64,000 bases of DNA from Pseudogemmobacter hezensis (GCF_013155295.1 NZ_JABJXT010000001.1:124001-188000), one strand, 5' to 3'; positions 26,375 through 34,932 are shown, numbered from the stretch's first letter. The notes: a model not told the origin generated them from the letters alone. Translations and numbers: made by a program.

Positions 26375-26653
26375 CCTGGGCCACCTCTCGCGCAGGATTT
26401 GGCGTGACAATCGCGCCCGGCTGGTTCAATGGAGGCCTGTCAGTTGTGACTGCGGTCTTTGCGACAGCAGGGTGGCGGCAGGCGGACGTTAACAGACAGA
26501 CGGCAGCGGGCGGGCAAGAACACCCTGCGACAATCTCAGGGGAAACCCGCGGATGCGCATCGCCCTCACCATCGGCCTCTGTCGGGTCTGCGGCTTTTTC
26601 CCTCTTCGAAACAGGCGGCGGGCAAGACCTAACTCATGCGAAGCGGGGCCGTT

Positions 26654-26869
26654 ATGGGCATCAACAAACAAAGCGATATCGCCGCCAATATCCAGATCGG
26701 GCCAACCGATGCCGGAATGGTGCGGATCTATATCGAGGCCGAGGGCGGGGTAGAACTGCCGCTGGATTTCGACCCCGAAGAGGCCGAAGAAATCGCAGAG
26801 GAGCTGCGGGCCGCAGCTGAGGCAGCGCGCCTGATGGCCAGCGAAGGCAGCAAACCAAAGCGCCGCTGA
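26654..26869 (+). CDS. Small acidic conserved protein (DUF6324-like)
   Basis: 71 residues from ATG 26654 (an in-frame ATG lies 18 bp upstream). The sequence MGINKQSDIAANIQIGPTDAGMVRIYIEAEG, then LDFDPEEAEEIAEELRAAAEAA, matches a small family found in Rhodobacterales, which I recall as DUF6324. A beta-strand part is followed by an acidic helix. Function unknown. It is followed by two perfect hairpins. Confidence 0.75.
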   Translation: MGINKQSDIAANIQIGPTDAGMVRIYIEAEGGVELPLDFDPEEAEEIAEELRAAAEAARLMASEGSKPKRR

Positions 26870-26897
26870 AAGCAAAAACTGCCCTCACGGCCAGGTC

Positions 26898-26945
26898 CCA
26901 AATTCCTTCAAAGGAATTTGGCTATTTTCTTCGAAGAAAATAGCC
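26898..26945. repeat. Two abutting hairpins between convergent genes
   Basis: Hairpin 1: 11-bp perfect stem CCAAATTCCTT / AAGGAATTTGG (26898-26908, 26911-26921) around CA. Hairpin 2: a 26-bp perfect palindrome starting GGCTATTTTCTT and ending AAGAAAATAGCC (26920-26945). They share two bases. They lie between the DUF6324-like gene and the bmt stop (26982), and probably act as a two-way terminator. The form resembles a repeat unit rather than a simple terminator. Confidence 0.8.
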
Positions 26946-26981
26946 GCCGGTTGCCCGGCGGCCTGCGCCTCTGGCAGGGGC

Positions 26982-28007
26982 TCAGCCCCGGCGGCCGCGA
27001 CGCTCGCGTTTTGCCGGGCCTTCGCCATCGGTTCCATCCGAGGCCGAAGAGAATGCACCCAACTTTGCCGCCACATCCTCAAGACCGGGGGCCGGGCCGC
27101 GCGGCGTTTCCTCAAGGGCGCGGCGCATCGCCTGCAGATGCTCTGGCATCGTGCCACAGCAACCGCCGATGATCTTCACACCCGCATCCCGCGCCATCAC
27201 CGCATATTCCGCCATCAGCTCTGGCGTGCCGTCATAGTGGATATGGCCGTCATGGTATTTCGGGATCCCGGCATTCCCTTTTGCAACCACGGGCCGCGTG
27301 GTGCCGGTTGCAATAAAGCCCATCACGGTTCGCATCAGATCTGACGCCCCCACACCGCAATTTGCGCCAAAGGCCAGCGGCGGCGTGGCCAGTTTCTCGA
27401 CCAGTTCCGCCATCGCAGCCGAGGTCACCCCCATCATCGTGCGCCCGGCGGTGTCAAAGCTCATGGTGCCAACCCAGGGCATGCCTGCAAGCTTCGCCGC
27501 TTCGGCTGCGGCGCGATATTCCTCGGGGGCAGAGATGGTCTCGACCCAAAGCACATCGGCGCCACCCGCCTTCAGACCTTCGGCCTGCTCGTGAAACATC
27601 TCGACCGCCAGCGCATGGGTCAGCGTGCCCATCGGCTCGAAAATATCGCCCGTCGGCCCGACCGAGCCGGCAACGATCACCCTGCGCCCGCCATTCACCG
27701 CCGGATCATCGGCGATCTCACGGCCAAGGGCTGCGCCGACGCGGTTCAGCTCATGCACCTGCCCCTGCGCATTGTGCAGCTTCAGCCGCGAGGCATTGCC
27801 GCCAAATGTATTGGTCAGAAAGATATCCGAGCCCGCCAGCACCGCATTGCGGTAAAGGGTGCGGATATTGTCGGGGCGGTCGATATTCCACAGCTCTGGC
27901 GGCTCGCCCGATTCCAGCCCCATATTGAAGAGGTTGGTGCCGGTCGCACCATCCGCCATCAGCCAGTCCCTCTCAGCCAGCAGCTGGCTCAGCGCATCGG
28001 TCGTCAT
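26982..28007 (-). CDS. bmt: Betaine--homocysteine S-methyltransferase
   Basis: 341 residues from ATG 28007 (AAGGG upstream); the 42 extra upstream codons are not protein-like. Pterin-independent methyltransferase fold: MADGATGTNLFNMGL start, then zinc ligands Cys217 (FGANCGVG) and Cys283-Cys284 (GGCCGT). It moves a methyl group from glycine betaine to homocysteine, giving methionine and dimethylglycine. Dimethylglycine is further demethylated to sarcosine, the substrate of the sox operon 10 kb away, so both serve betaine breakdown. The C-terminal tail is charged and repetitive (KRERRGRRG). Confidence 0.93.
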   Translation of the reverse strand: MTTDALSQLLAERDWLMADGATGTNLFNMGLESGEPPELWNIDRPDNIRTLYRNAVLAGSDIFLTNTFGGNASRLKLHNAQGQVHELNRVGAALGREIADDPAVNGGRRVIVAGSVGPTGDIFEPMGTLTHALAVEMFHEQAEGLKAGGADVLWVETISAPEEYRAAAEAAKLAGMPWVGTMSFDTAGRTMMGVTSAAMAELVEKLATPPLAFGANCGVGASDLMRTVMGFIATGTTRPVVAKGNAGIPKYHDGHIHYDGTPELMAEYAVMARDAGVKIIGGCCGTMPEHLQAMRRALEETPRGPAPGLEDVAAKLGAFSSASDGTDGEGPAKRERRGRRG

Positions 28008-28167
28008 CGGGAACCCTTTCTCACTGATTGTGCCGCCCCTTTCGCGGGCCCGGGCAAAGCGCCCGGTCGCGGCAGGCCTGCGGCCGCCATATGTCTCGCC
28101 AGATGTCTCACCAGGACGGCCAGAGCCTGTCACTGCGGGAAATGCCCATGCCGCATAGGCCCGTCAC

Positions 28168-28199
28168 CCCCGGGCGGCCCGCAAAAAGGCCGCCCGGGG
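28168..28199 (-). terminator. GC-rich hairpin after the zeta-subunit gene
   Basis: A perfect 12-bp stem, CCCCGGGCGGCC (28168-28179) with GGCCGCCCGGGG (28188-28199), and an 8-base loop that contains the A-run. It lies 12 bp beyond the stop of the leftward DUF1476 gene. There is no T-run after the stem, so it is a weak terminator candidate or an RNA 3'-end stabiliser. Confidence 0.5.
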
Positions 28200-28210
28200 A
28201 CGGTTCATTC

Positions 28211-28525
28211 TCAGGCTTCGCTCAGCAGCTGGGCCTTGGCGACCGGCATCAGCTCGGTCAGTTTGGCGCGGATCTGATCGGCGCTGACGCGGTCGCCCAG
28301 ATCGGCGGCCAGCTTGCGGACCACATCCTCCGGGCCCGGCTCGTCGAAATCGGCCGCCACCACTTCCAGCGCATAGGCATTGGCCTCTTCGCCGGATTTG
28401 CCCAGCAATTCAGCCGCCCAAAGCCCGGCCAGCTTGTTGCGCCGCGCCTCGGCCCGGAACTGCATCTCGCTGTCATGGGCGAATTTGGCCTCAAATGCGT
28501 TTTCGCGTTCGTCAAAACTGGACAT
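28211..28525 (-). CDS. ATPase inhibitor zeta subunit (DUF1476)
   Basis: 104 residues, exactly the size of the Paracoccus denitrificans zeta protein. The N-terminus MSSFDERENAFEAKFAHDSEMQFRA is the family hallmark and corresponds to the segment that inserts into F1 to block ATP hydrolysis. The rest is a four-helix bundle (NKLAGLWAAELLGKSGEEANAYA; DEPGPEDVVRKLAADL). It is found only in alphaproteobacteria. It is divergent from purC. Inhibitory strength differs between genera, so activity here is inferred. Confidence 0.93.
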   Translation of the reverse strand: MSSFDERENAFEAKFAHDSEMQFRAEARRNKLAGLWAAELLGKSGEEANAYALEVVAADFDEPGPEDVVRKLAADLGDRVSADQIRAKLTELMPVAKAQLLSEA

Positions 28526-28778
28526 AGGAAATCCTTCCGGCCTTTGAGATCAGTTTCACTGTTATCGGTTCGCTTTCCATATGCCCATCCCCCGCCCCTC
28601 CTGCAAGAAGAAAGCCGGGCAAATCTCTCTGGGTTGCGGTGGGATTTCGGCTCTTTTCCAGCGACTTCTTGCCCTGGGGCTGCGGCTCGGATATAGCCGC
28701 AGGGAAACGTCAAAGGGTGGCCCGGCCGCCCCTGTCGTCATTTCTGATTTAAAGAACACTTTCCGTTCAGGGAACACC

Positions 28779-29558
28779 ATGGCACGGCGCAAGAAGGTCT
28801 ATGAGGGCAAGGCAAAGATCCTCTTCGAGGGGCCTGAACCCGGCACTCTGATCCAGTTTTTCAAAGACGATGAGACCAGCAGCGATGCGGGTCAGGTGGC
28901 GGCCAATGTCGCGCCGATTTCTGCCGCATCCGAGGGCAAGGGCGTGTTGAACAACCGCCTGTCGGAATTCTTCATGACCGGGCTGAACAATATCGGCGTG
29001 CCGACCCATTTCATGCGCCGCCTGAACATGCGTGAACAGCTGGTGCGTATGGCCGATATCATCCCGCTTGAGGTGATGGTGCGCAATTTCGCCACCGGCG
29101 GCATTACCGAGCGCCTTGGCATCCCCGAGGGCATGGGCCTGCCCCGGCCGATCGTCGAATACTACTTCAAGGATGAAAAGCTCGGCACCCCGATGGTGTC
29201 TGAGGAACATATCATTGCCTTTGGCTGGGCCAGCCAGCAAGACCTTGATGACATCATCGCCCTGGCGCTGCGCGTGAATGACTTCCTTTCGGGGGTGATG
29301 CTGGGTGTGGGCGTCAGGCTGATGGATTTCCGCATCGAGATCGGCCGCGTCTGGGAAGGCGACTTCATGCGCCTGCTGCTTGCCGATGAGATCACCCCGG
29401 ATTCGATGACGCTTTGGGATCTGCGCCAGCCAGAGCGGGCCGATGGCTCGACGCCCGAGCCTGGCCCCCTGCCCGATGTCTATGCCGAACTGGCCCGCCG
29501 TATCGGCGTGCTGCCCTCAAATGTCACCCACGCAACGAAACCCTCGCTGATCAACTAA
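28779..29558 (+). CDS. purC: Phosphoribosylaminoimidazole-succinocarboxamide synthase
   Basis: 259 residues from ATG 28779 (AGGGA before it). SAICAR synthase of purine synthesis: joins CAIR and aspartate with ATP. Motifs: KKVYEGKAKILFE, the loop KDDETSSDAGQ (usual KDDATAFNA), EVMVRNFATGGI and DFRIEIGR. The bacterial enzyme length is typical. purS lies 111 bp downstream, probably in the same operon. Confidence 0.96.
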   Translation: MARRKKVYEGKAKILFEGPEPGTLIQFFKDDETSSDAGQVAANVAPISAASEGKGVLNNRLSEFFMTGLNNIGVPTHFMRRLNMREQLVRMADIIPLEVMVRNFATGGITERLGIPEGMGLPRPIVEYYFKDEKLGTPMVSEEHIIAFGWASQQDLDDIIALALRVNDFLSGVMLGVGVRLMDFRIEIGRVWEGDFMRLLLADEITPDSMTLWDLRQPERADGSTPEPGPLPDVYAELARRIGVLPSNVTHATKPSLIN

Positions 29559-29669
29559 GCGGCTATGCGGGCAAGATCGGGCCGGAACCACCACTGGCCC
29601 GATTGCCACCCGCCCCTGCAGCCGCTATCTAACAGCGAAATCTGACCCTGACCCGCCCGGAGGCCCCCG

Positions 29670-29909
29670 ATGAAAGCCCGCGTCACAGTTATGCTGAAAA
29701 ACGGCGTCCTTGATCCGCAGGGCGAGGCAATCCGCCACGCGCTCGGCACACTTGGCTTTTCGGGCGTTGACGGCGTCCGTCAGGGCAAGGTGATCGAGCT
29801 TGATCTGGCCGGCACCGACAAAGCCGCAGCCGAGGCAGAGGTCGCATCCATGTGCGAAAAGCTGCTGGCAAATACCGTGATCGAAAGCTACCGCGTCGAA
29901 ATCCTCTGA
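29670..29909 (+). CDS. purS: Phosphoribosylformylglycinamidine synthase subunit PurS
   Basis: 79 residues, normal for PurS. Sequence MKARVTVMLKNGVLDPQGEAIRHALGTLGF, then VRQGKVIEL, matches the family. PurS dimers join PurL and PurQ to form the FGAM synthase complex and are needed for ammonia transfer. purQ, which usually follows purS, is absent here: a terminator and then a leftward P450 gene come next. Confidence 0.95.
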   Translation: MKARVTVMLKNGVLDPQGEAIRHALGTLGFSGVDGVRQGKVIELDLAGTDKAAAEAEVASMCEKLLANTVIESYRVEIL

Positions 29910-29963
29910 GCCGCCCTGAGCTGCAGCGATCCGCTGAACCTCAGTGATGCTTTGAACGGCTAT

Positions 29964-29992
29964 GCCGTCGCCACCCTGGCGGCGGCTTTTTT
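29964..29992 (+). terminator. Rho-independent terminator after purS
   Basis: Stem GCCGTCGCCA (29964-29973) with TGGCGGCGGC (29977-29986), 10 bp with one G.U pair, loop CCC, then TTTTTT. It lies 55 bp beyond purS. Confidence 0.88.
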
Positions 29993-30020
29993 ATCACCAG
30001 CCCCCGCAAGGCAGGCGGGA

Positions 30021-31397
30021 TCAGCGCAGCCTGACCGCCAGCCGGATCCCATCAGCGGCCCGCACCGTCAGATGCGCCACCGGAACCGGATCCGCGCCAT
30101 CCACGCGTGCAAAGCGGAATGCCCGGGCCAGCATGGCCAGAAGCAGCACACCTTCCACCATCGCAAAGCCCGCCCCGGTGCAGACCCTCTCTCCGGCGGA
30201 AAAGGGCATATAGGCCTCGCGGGCCGACTGCCGCCCCTCGGGCGTTTGCCAGCGGGCCGGGCAAAAGCGGTCGGGCTCCTGCCAGAGCCGTTCATGGCGT
30301 TGCTGATGCCAGGGCGACAGCACGATCTGGGCGCCGGGCTTTACGTCACGCCCGCGCAGGGTCTCGGGGCAGCTGTTCTGGCGCACCATCATCGGCACCG
30401 GCGGGTAAAGGCGCAGCGCCTCGCGGAACACGTCGCGGGTATAGCGCAGGCGGCTGACGGCGCTGAAATCCGGATCATCGCCCACGGATGCAGCCTCTGC
30501 CGCCACCCGCTCCTGCACGTCAGGGCAAAGCGCCAGCAGATAAAGCGACCAGCCAAGCGCCGAGGCGCTGGTCTCATGGCCCGCGAGAAAAAAGATCGCC
30601 ACCTGATCGACCATCTCGGCGGGAGTGAAACGCTCGCCCGTCAGCGGGTCACTGGTGGTCATGATCTTGGTCGCCAGATCGTCCGGCGCGGTGCCTGCAG
30701 CAATCTCGGCTGCGCGGGATTCCGTCAGCGCGGTGATCAGATCGCGGATCACCTTTGCCGAGGCCTTTGTCCGCCGCCGGTGCAGGCGCGGGAACCAGCG
30801 CGGCAACGGCACGAAAGCCGCCAGGTTCAGGATCGGCTGCGTGCGCTGATAGGCGCGGAATTCGTGAAAAACCCGGGCAGCGATCTCATGTTCGATCGGG
30901 ATCGAGAAAAGCGTGCGGAAGATCACATCTGCCGCCGCATGCGACATCTCTTCCTCAATCTCGACCTCGCCACCAGCAAGGCCGCGCATCCGCGCCACCG
31001 CCGCCTGCCCTGCCGCGATCATGGCGGGAAAGGTGTCGCGCAGCCGCCCGCCCTCAAATGCGGGGTCGATGATGCGGCGCTGGCGCTTCCAGGTCTCGCC
31101 ATTGGTGACAAAGACCGAGTTGCCCAAAAGCGGCTCCAGCCCGGCGCGGATCCGGTTCGACTTCGGGAAGTCATCGGGCCGCTCTTTCAGCACCAGATCG
31201 ACCAGCTTCGGATCGTTGCACAGGTAAGAGCGGAAGAACGGCGTGCGAAACTCGGCCATCCAGGCCCGGTAAAGCCGCGCCGGCTGGGCCGAGAGGATGT
31301 CGCGCCGAAAGAGCCGCAGATAGCTGAGCAAAGAGACCCTGTCGGCGCGGGCCTCAGGCTTTGGCGGGATCGGGCAGGATTTCAGATCATCACTCAC
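30021..31397 (-). CDS. Cytochrome P450
   Basis: 458 residues from a GTG at 31397 that overlaps the upstream hydrolase stop (GTGA). The haem-binding motif FSAGERVCTG places the thiolate at Cys406. The I-helix oxygen-activation motif is AGHETSA and the K-helix ExxR is EALR. No membrane anchor is seen, so it should be a soluble bacterial P450 that needs an external ferredoxin. It resembles fatty-acid or CYP102/CYP4-like types in layout (QRRIIDPAFEGG; PFSAGERVC), but the substrate cannot be told. It forms a two-gene unit with a membrane alpha/beta-hydrolase-like protein. A [2Fe-2S] ferredoxin gene at 49.3 kb is a possible partner. Confidence 0.93.
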   Translation of the reverse strand: MSDDLKSCPIPPKPEARADRVSLLSYLRLFRRDILSAQPARLYRAWMAEFRTPFFRSYLCNDPKLVDLVLKERPDDFPKSNRIRAGLEPLLGNSVFVTNGETWKRQRRIIDPAFEGGRLRDTFPAMIAAGQAAVARMRGLAGGEVEIEEEMSHAAADVIFRTLFSIPIEHEIAARVFHEFRAYQRTQPILNLAAFVPLPRWFPRLHRRRTKASAKVIRDLITALTESRAAEIAAGTAPDDLATKIMTTSDPLTGERFTPAEMVDQVAIFFLAGHETSASALGWSLYLLALCPDVQERVAAEAASVGDDPDFSAVSRLRYTRDVFREALRLYPPVPMMVRQNSCPETLRGRDVKPGAQIVLSPWHQQRHERLWQEPDRFCPARWQTPEGRQSAREAYMPFSAGERVCTGAGFAMVEGVLLLAMLARAFRFARVDGADPVPVAHLTVRAADGIRLAVRLR

Positions 31398-32629
31398 GCG
31401 ATGGTTCTATAGCGATTGAGCGTCTGTTCAATGCGGCTTTTCGAGGGCTGACGGTTTTTGAACCGCGCACCTAAGGTTTGCGGCCCGGCGGTAATGCGGA
31501 AGTAATCATATTCGCCGGGGGCCCCCGTCAGATTGTCAAAGGCGCAGAGATACTGGAAATGCAGCCGGAACCAGCGCCGCCGCAGCTCGCGCCAGCGCCC
31601 GGGCGTCAGGGTCTGGGTGAAGGCGGCTGACAGCACCAGCGGCCAGCGCTTGCCCTCGGGCGGCGTGACCGAGACCGAAACGGGATCGCAAAGCGCGAAG
31701 GCGCAGCCATCACCGGGGGCGGTCACGTCGATCCAGGTGATCTGATCCTGCGTTGACAGAAAGGCCAGATCGGCCCGCAGCCGCCTGGCATCGGGCAGAA
31801 ATGACACCATCGGCACCACCTGGCCCAGGCTGAGGAACGAGAGTTTCGGCCCCTGGTCCGGGCCGTGTCCCGCCCCCCCCTGGCGCAGCAGATCTGCCAG
31901 GATCGACACCCCCAGATGCGCCCCTGAGGAGTGGCCGACGACCAGAACCTCATCGTAATCCTCACGCAGCGCGGCCTGGATCTGCTTGCCGAAATCGAAC
32001 ATCCGCGCCTCTAATTCGGGCGGATTGGCCCCTTTGAACTGCGCCGAATAGGCGTAATCATGCATCAGATACCAGGCGAATACCTTATTGTCTTTCTTTC
32101 GGAACCAATTCAGCACGCCCCATGTCAGCGCCCCCCAGACCGGCAGGCCAGTGGCCCAATGCAGGTAATGCGCGACCAGCGCAAAGCCCAGCCAGCCAAG
32201 CGCCAGCGCCAGCGCCAGCTGCAGCAGCAGGAATACAATCGGGTAAAGCGCGGCGATCATCGGCCCTTTGCGCAGCCGCATCAGCCGAAACAGCGCCCCC
32301 GATCCGATATAGGCCCAGGAGGTGCGGAACAGCTGCAGATAGGTCGCGGGGATCGTCTCGGACATCGAGCCTTTGACGATATCCGACCAGACCAGCACCT
32401 CTATATCGGCGGTGACATCCGCGCCTTCGATCTGCGCCTGAACCTGCCAGCCATAGGGGCCGCCCGCCTTTTTCGGCTGCAGCGCCAGCGCATAGCCCGA
32501 CAAAGCCGCCTGGGCCGCGCCTTCTTTGCGGTAAAGCTCGCGGTAGCGGCGCGGATGGAACGGATCATAGCCCGGAAGGTAGAATACCTTCCGGCGCGTG
32601 ATGCCGCCGATCTGCGTGCTTTCCGTCAT
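31394..32629 (-). CDS. Membrane-associated protein with lipase-like GxSxG motif
   Basis: 411 residues. I do not know a named family. Two hydrophobic stretches (about 123-153, MIAALYPIVFLLLQLALALALGWLGF, and 158-175) divide it. After them comes VVGHSSGAHLG, an alpha/beta-hydrolase nucleophile elbow with Ser234, and later WIDVTAPGDGCAF (possible Asp). The start TRRKVFYLPGYDPFHPRRYR has the first strand of such folds. So it may be a membrane-bound serine esterase or lipase. It overlaps the P450 gene by 4 bp (GTGA), which suggests both act on the same lipid-like substrate (inference). Confidence 0.7.
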   Translation of the reverse strand: MTESTQIGGITRRKVFYLPGYDPFHPRRYRELYRKEGAAQAALSGYALALQPKKAGGPYGWQVQAQIEGADVTADIEVLVWSDIVKGSMSETIPATYLQLFRTSWAYIGSGALFRLMRLRKGPMIAALYPIVFLLLQLALALALGWLGFALVAHYLHWATGLPVWGALTWGVLNWFRKKDNKVFAWYLMHDYAYSAQFKGANPPELEARMFDFGKQIQAALREDYDEVLVVGHSSGAHLGVSILADLLRQGGAGHGPDQGPKLSFLSLGQVVPMVSFLPDARRLRADLAFLSTQDQITWIDVTAPGDGCAFALCDPVSVSVTPPEGKRWPLVLSAAFTQTLTPGRWRELRRRWFRLHFQYLCAFDNLTGAPGEYDYFRITAGPQTLGARFKNRQPSKSRIEQTLNRYRTIA

Positions 32630-32692
32630 AGCCCCCCCGTGCCCCCCGCTTATACGCCCTGGATCATGTAAAAATCAGGCGGAATTAAGGGG

Positions 32693-33475
32693 TCAGCCGG
32701 GCAAAGGCAGGCCGAGCGTCTCGAATATGTTCAAAAGCCACCAGCTGAAATCGGTGAAAGCGCCGGTCAGCATCATGACGCCCACGATCAGCAAAAGCGC
32801 CCCCATCGACCGCTCGATCCATTTCATATGGCGCTTGAGGCGGTTCATGACGCCCATCGCCCGCTCGATGAACAGGGCAGAGATCAGGAAAGGCAGGCCC
32901 AGCCCCACCGCATAGACGCCCAGCAAAAACGTCCCCCGCGAGACCGAGCCCTCTTGCGCCGCCAGCGACAGGATGGTGCCCAGCTGCGGGCCGATGCAGG
33001 GCGTCCAGCCGGCGGCAAAGGCCAGCCCCAGCACGAAAGCCCCAAGCGCCGAGCCGCCACGATCCCCCGCATCCAGCCGCGCCTCACGGTCCAAAAGCGG
33101 AATGCGCAGGATGCCGGTGAAATGCAGGCCAAAGACGATGATCACGATCCCGGCGACCTGGGCGAAACGCTCCTGGTTTTGCAGGAAAAACGCGCCGAAG
33201 GCCGACATGGTAAAGCCCAGCAGCAGGAAGATCACCGACAGGCCCATGACGAAAAACAGCGCGGGCAGAATGATCCGCCGCCTGGCCTGGCCGCCCGCCG
33301 CGCCGCCATCGCGCATCTCACCCATCGAGATCCCGCCCATATAGGCCAGATAGGGTGGCACAACCGGCAGCACGCAGGGCGACAGGAATGACAGCACCCC
33401 CGCGACCAGCGCGACGAAAGCGGCAGGCCCAAGACCTGCATCGAAGAGATCAATTCCGAACATGGGCAAAGTCAT
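32693..33475 (-). CDS. ccdA: Cytochrome c biogenesis / thiol-disulfide transporter CcdA
   Basis: 260 residues from ATG 33475 (AGGGCGG upstream); a further ATG lies 12 bp downstream. Six predicted membrane helices, with the two redox cysteines in SPCVLPVVPPYL (Cys34) and TPCIGPQLG (Cys160), the standard CcdA pattern. It carries electrons from cytoplasmic thioredoxin across the inner membrane to periplasmic thiol proteins that prepare apocytochrome c. It is divergent from a TusA-like gene. Confidence 0.95.
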   Translation of the reverse strand: MTLPMFGIDLFDAGLGPAAFVALVAGVLSFLSPCVLPVVPPYLAYMGGISMGEMRDGGAAGGQARRRIILPALFFVMGLSVIFLLLGFTMSAFGAFFLQNQERFAQVAGIVIIVFGLHFTGILRIPLLDREARLDAGDRGGSALGAFVLGLAFAAGWTPCIGPQLGTILSLAAQEGSVSRGTFLLGVYAVGLGLPFLISALFIERAMGVMNRLKRHMKWIERSMGALLLIVGVMMLTGAFTDFSWWLLNIFETLGLPLPG

Positions 33476-33565
33476 AGCCGCCCTGCTCGCCCGCGTCATC
33501 CGCGCTTTGCTCACTTTGACGGCATTCCCCTGTCACATTCCGCCGCAGCCCGCTATCACGGGCCT

Positions 33566-33829
33566 ATGGAGAACCCCGATCAGCATACGACCGACCAGGA
33601 TCTGGATTGCGAGGGGCTTTTATGCCCCCTGCCCGTGCTAAGGGCGCGAAAGCGGCTGCTGGCCATGGCCCCGGGCGAGGTGCTGCGCGTCCGCACGAGC
33701 GACCGCATGGCGATCATCGACCTGCCGCATTTTTGCGCAGAGGCCGGGCATGGCTATCTGGGCGCAAGCGAGGACGGCGCGGTCACCACCCATCTGATCC
33801 GGCGCGGCGACCAAAAGCCCGCTTTCTGA
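33566..33829 (+). CDS. TusA-family sulfurtransferase
   Basis: 87 residues. The CPxP motif (DCEGLLCPLPVLRARKRL) puts the active cysteine at Cys20, and the rest matches the two-layer TusA/SirA fold (GEVLRVRTSDRMAIIDLPHFC). Such proteins carry persulfide sulfur for tRNA thiolation, molybdenum cofactor or sulfur oxidation. It is divergent from ccdA, 90 bp apart. Additional cysteine at position 57. Exact pathway unclear. Confidence 0.9.
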   Translation: MENPDQHTTDQDLDCEGLLCPLPVLRARKRLLAMAPGEVLRVRTSDRMAIIDLPHFCAEAGHGYLGASEDGAVTTHLIRRGDQKPAF

Positions 33830-33979
33830 CTGGACCGGGCGCAGGATCAGGGCTGAGGCCAGCCTCAGGCAGCGCCCCGGGGCGAACAGCATAAAGACAC
33901 GCCGCTTTAACCATTCTTAACGATGTGCCAGACTGCGCCAATAAGACCATATTCCAGACCGTATTTAAGAGGTTACATC

Positions 33980-34135
33980 ATGCGTTTCACCGCAATCGCC
34001 GCCATCGCCGCCCTTGCCTTGGCCAGTTTCTCCACCAGCGTTTCCGCCCATGGCGGCGGGTGCCGGAAAAGCTCGCCCCCCGGTCAGTGCTGCCATGCCG
34101 ACAACAGCAAAGGCGGCCGGGTTCATTGCCACTGA
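33980..34135 (+). CDS. Small secreted Cys/His-rich protein
   Basis: 51 residues from ATG 33980 after AAGAGG. A signal peptide (MRFTAIAAIAALALASFSTS, cleavage likely after VSA) leaves a mature peptide of about 27 residues with four His and four Cys (HGGGCRKSSPPGQCCHADNS, ending VHCH). The density of Cys and His suggests metal or thiol chemistry in the periplasm. I do not recognise a named family. Confidence 0.7.
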   Translation: MRFTAIAAIAALALASFSTSVSAHGGGCRKSSPPGQCCHADNSKGGRVHCH

Positions 34136-34169
34136 GCGGCCTCACCAAACCGATGCCAGATGACACTGC

Positions 34170-34190
34170 GAGGCCCCGCTTTGGGGCCTC
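34170..34190 (+). terminator. Terminator after the small secreted protein
   Basis: Perfect 8-bp stem GAGGCCCC (34170-34177) with GGGGCCTC (34183-34190), loop GCTTT, followed by TGTTCTTT. It lies 35 bp after the stop of the 51-residue protein. Confidence 0.8.
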
Positions 34191-34304
34191 TGTTCTTTGG
34201 GAAACCACCCCAAAGCGGCAGGTGACAAGCCCGCCCCCCGCAAGCTATCAACCGCTGTGAATGGCATCACAGCCGCCCGATCCTGATAGCCCTGGGGAAG
34301 ACCG

Positions 34305-34787
34305 ATGATGAAACGCCTTGCTGCCCTGCTTTTCCTTTTGCCCACGGCCGCCGCGGCGAATTGCATCCCACCCTGGCAGGTGCATTTCGCCTGCGACATC
34401 CCCGCGACCAATGCCCGGGCCGAGTTTTGCCGCATAGCCGATACCGCAAAGCATCCGGGCAAAAAGGAAGCCTATTACACCTATGTCGTCGGCGATCAGC
34501 CGGCCGAGCTTTACTTTGAGGCCAGCTCTGTCTGGTTCTCGGTCAAAGACACCAATATCGACCACCCGACCGATCTGACCATGGCCATGGGCTATCCGAA
34601 CGGCAAATGGGTCTATGCTTTCGTGGTGACCGAGGACAAACGCCTGAATGGCCGCATCCGCGATGCCGAGGTGCGGGTCTATAAATCCACCGATGACTTC
34701 ACCAGCGATCAAAAGGATGTCGAGCAGCTGCGCCTTTACTGCGAGCCGTCCTCGATCATCGCCAATCAGGATATGATCGCCCCCTGA
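34305..34787 (+). CDS. Secreted protein of unknown function
   Basis: 160 residues from the first of two adjacent ATGs, with GGGGAAG upstream. A signal peptide (MMKRLAALLFLLPTAAAA) is followed by a mature part with four cysteines (NCIPPW, FACDIP, EFCRIA, LYCEPS) that could form two disulfides. The middle has beta-rich repeats around aromatic residues (YYTYVVGDQPAELYFEASSVWFSV). No catalytic motif seen. It stands alone between two terminators. Confidence 0.75.
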   Translation: MMKRLAALLFLLPTAAAANCIPPWQVHFACDIPATNARAEFCRIADTAKHPGKKEAYYTYVVGDQPAELYFEASSVWFSVKDTNIDHPTDLTMAMGYPNGKWVYAFVVTEDKRLNGRIRDAEVRVYKSTDDFTSDQKDVEQLRLYCEPSSIIANQDMIAP

Positions 34788-34932
34788 GGCAATCCGGCTG
34801 CCGCCCTGGCGGATCCGTTACCCTGGCGTCATGTGACCGTTACACCCCGCTGGCATGAGGAGCGAAATCTTCCCCTGCCCGGGTCTTCCCCTGCCGGGGC
34901 GCAATCGCGGATCCTATGAAAGAGCGGATGCC

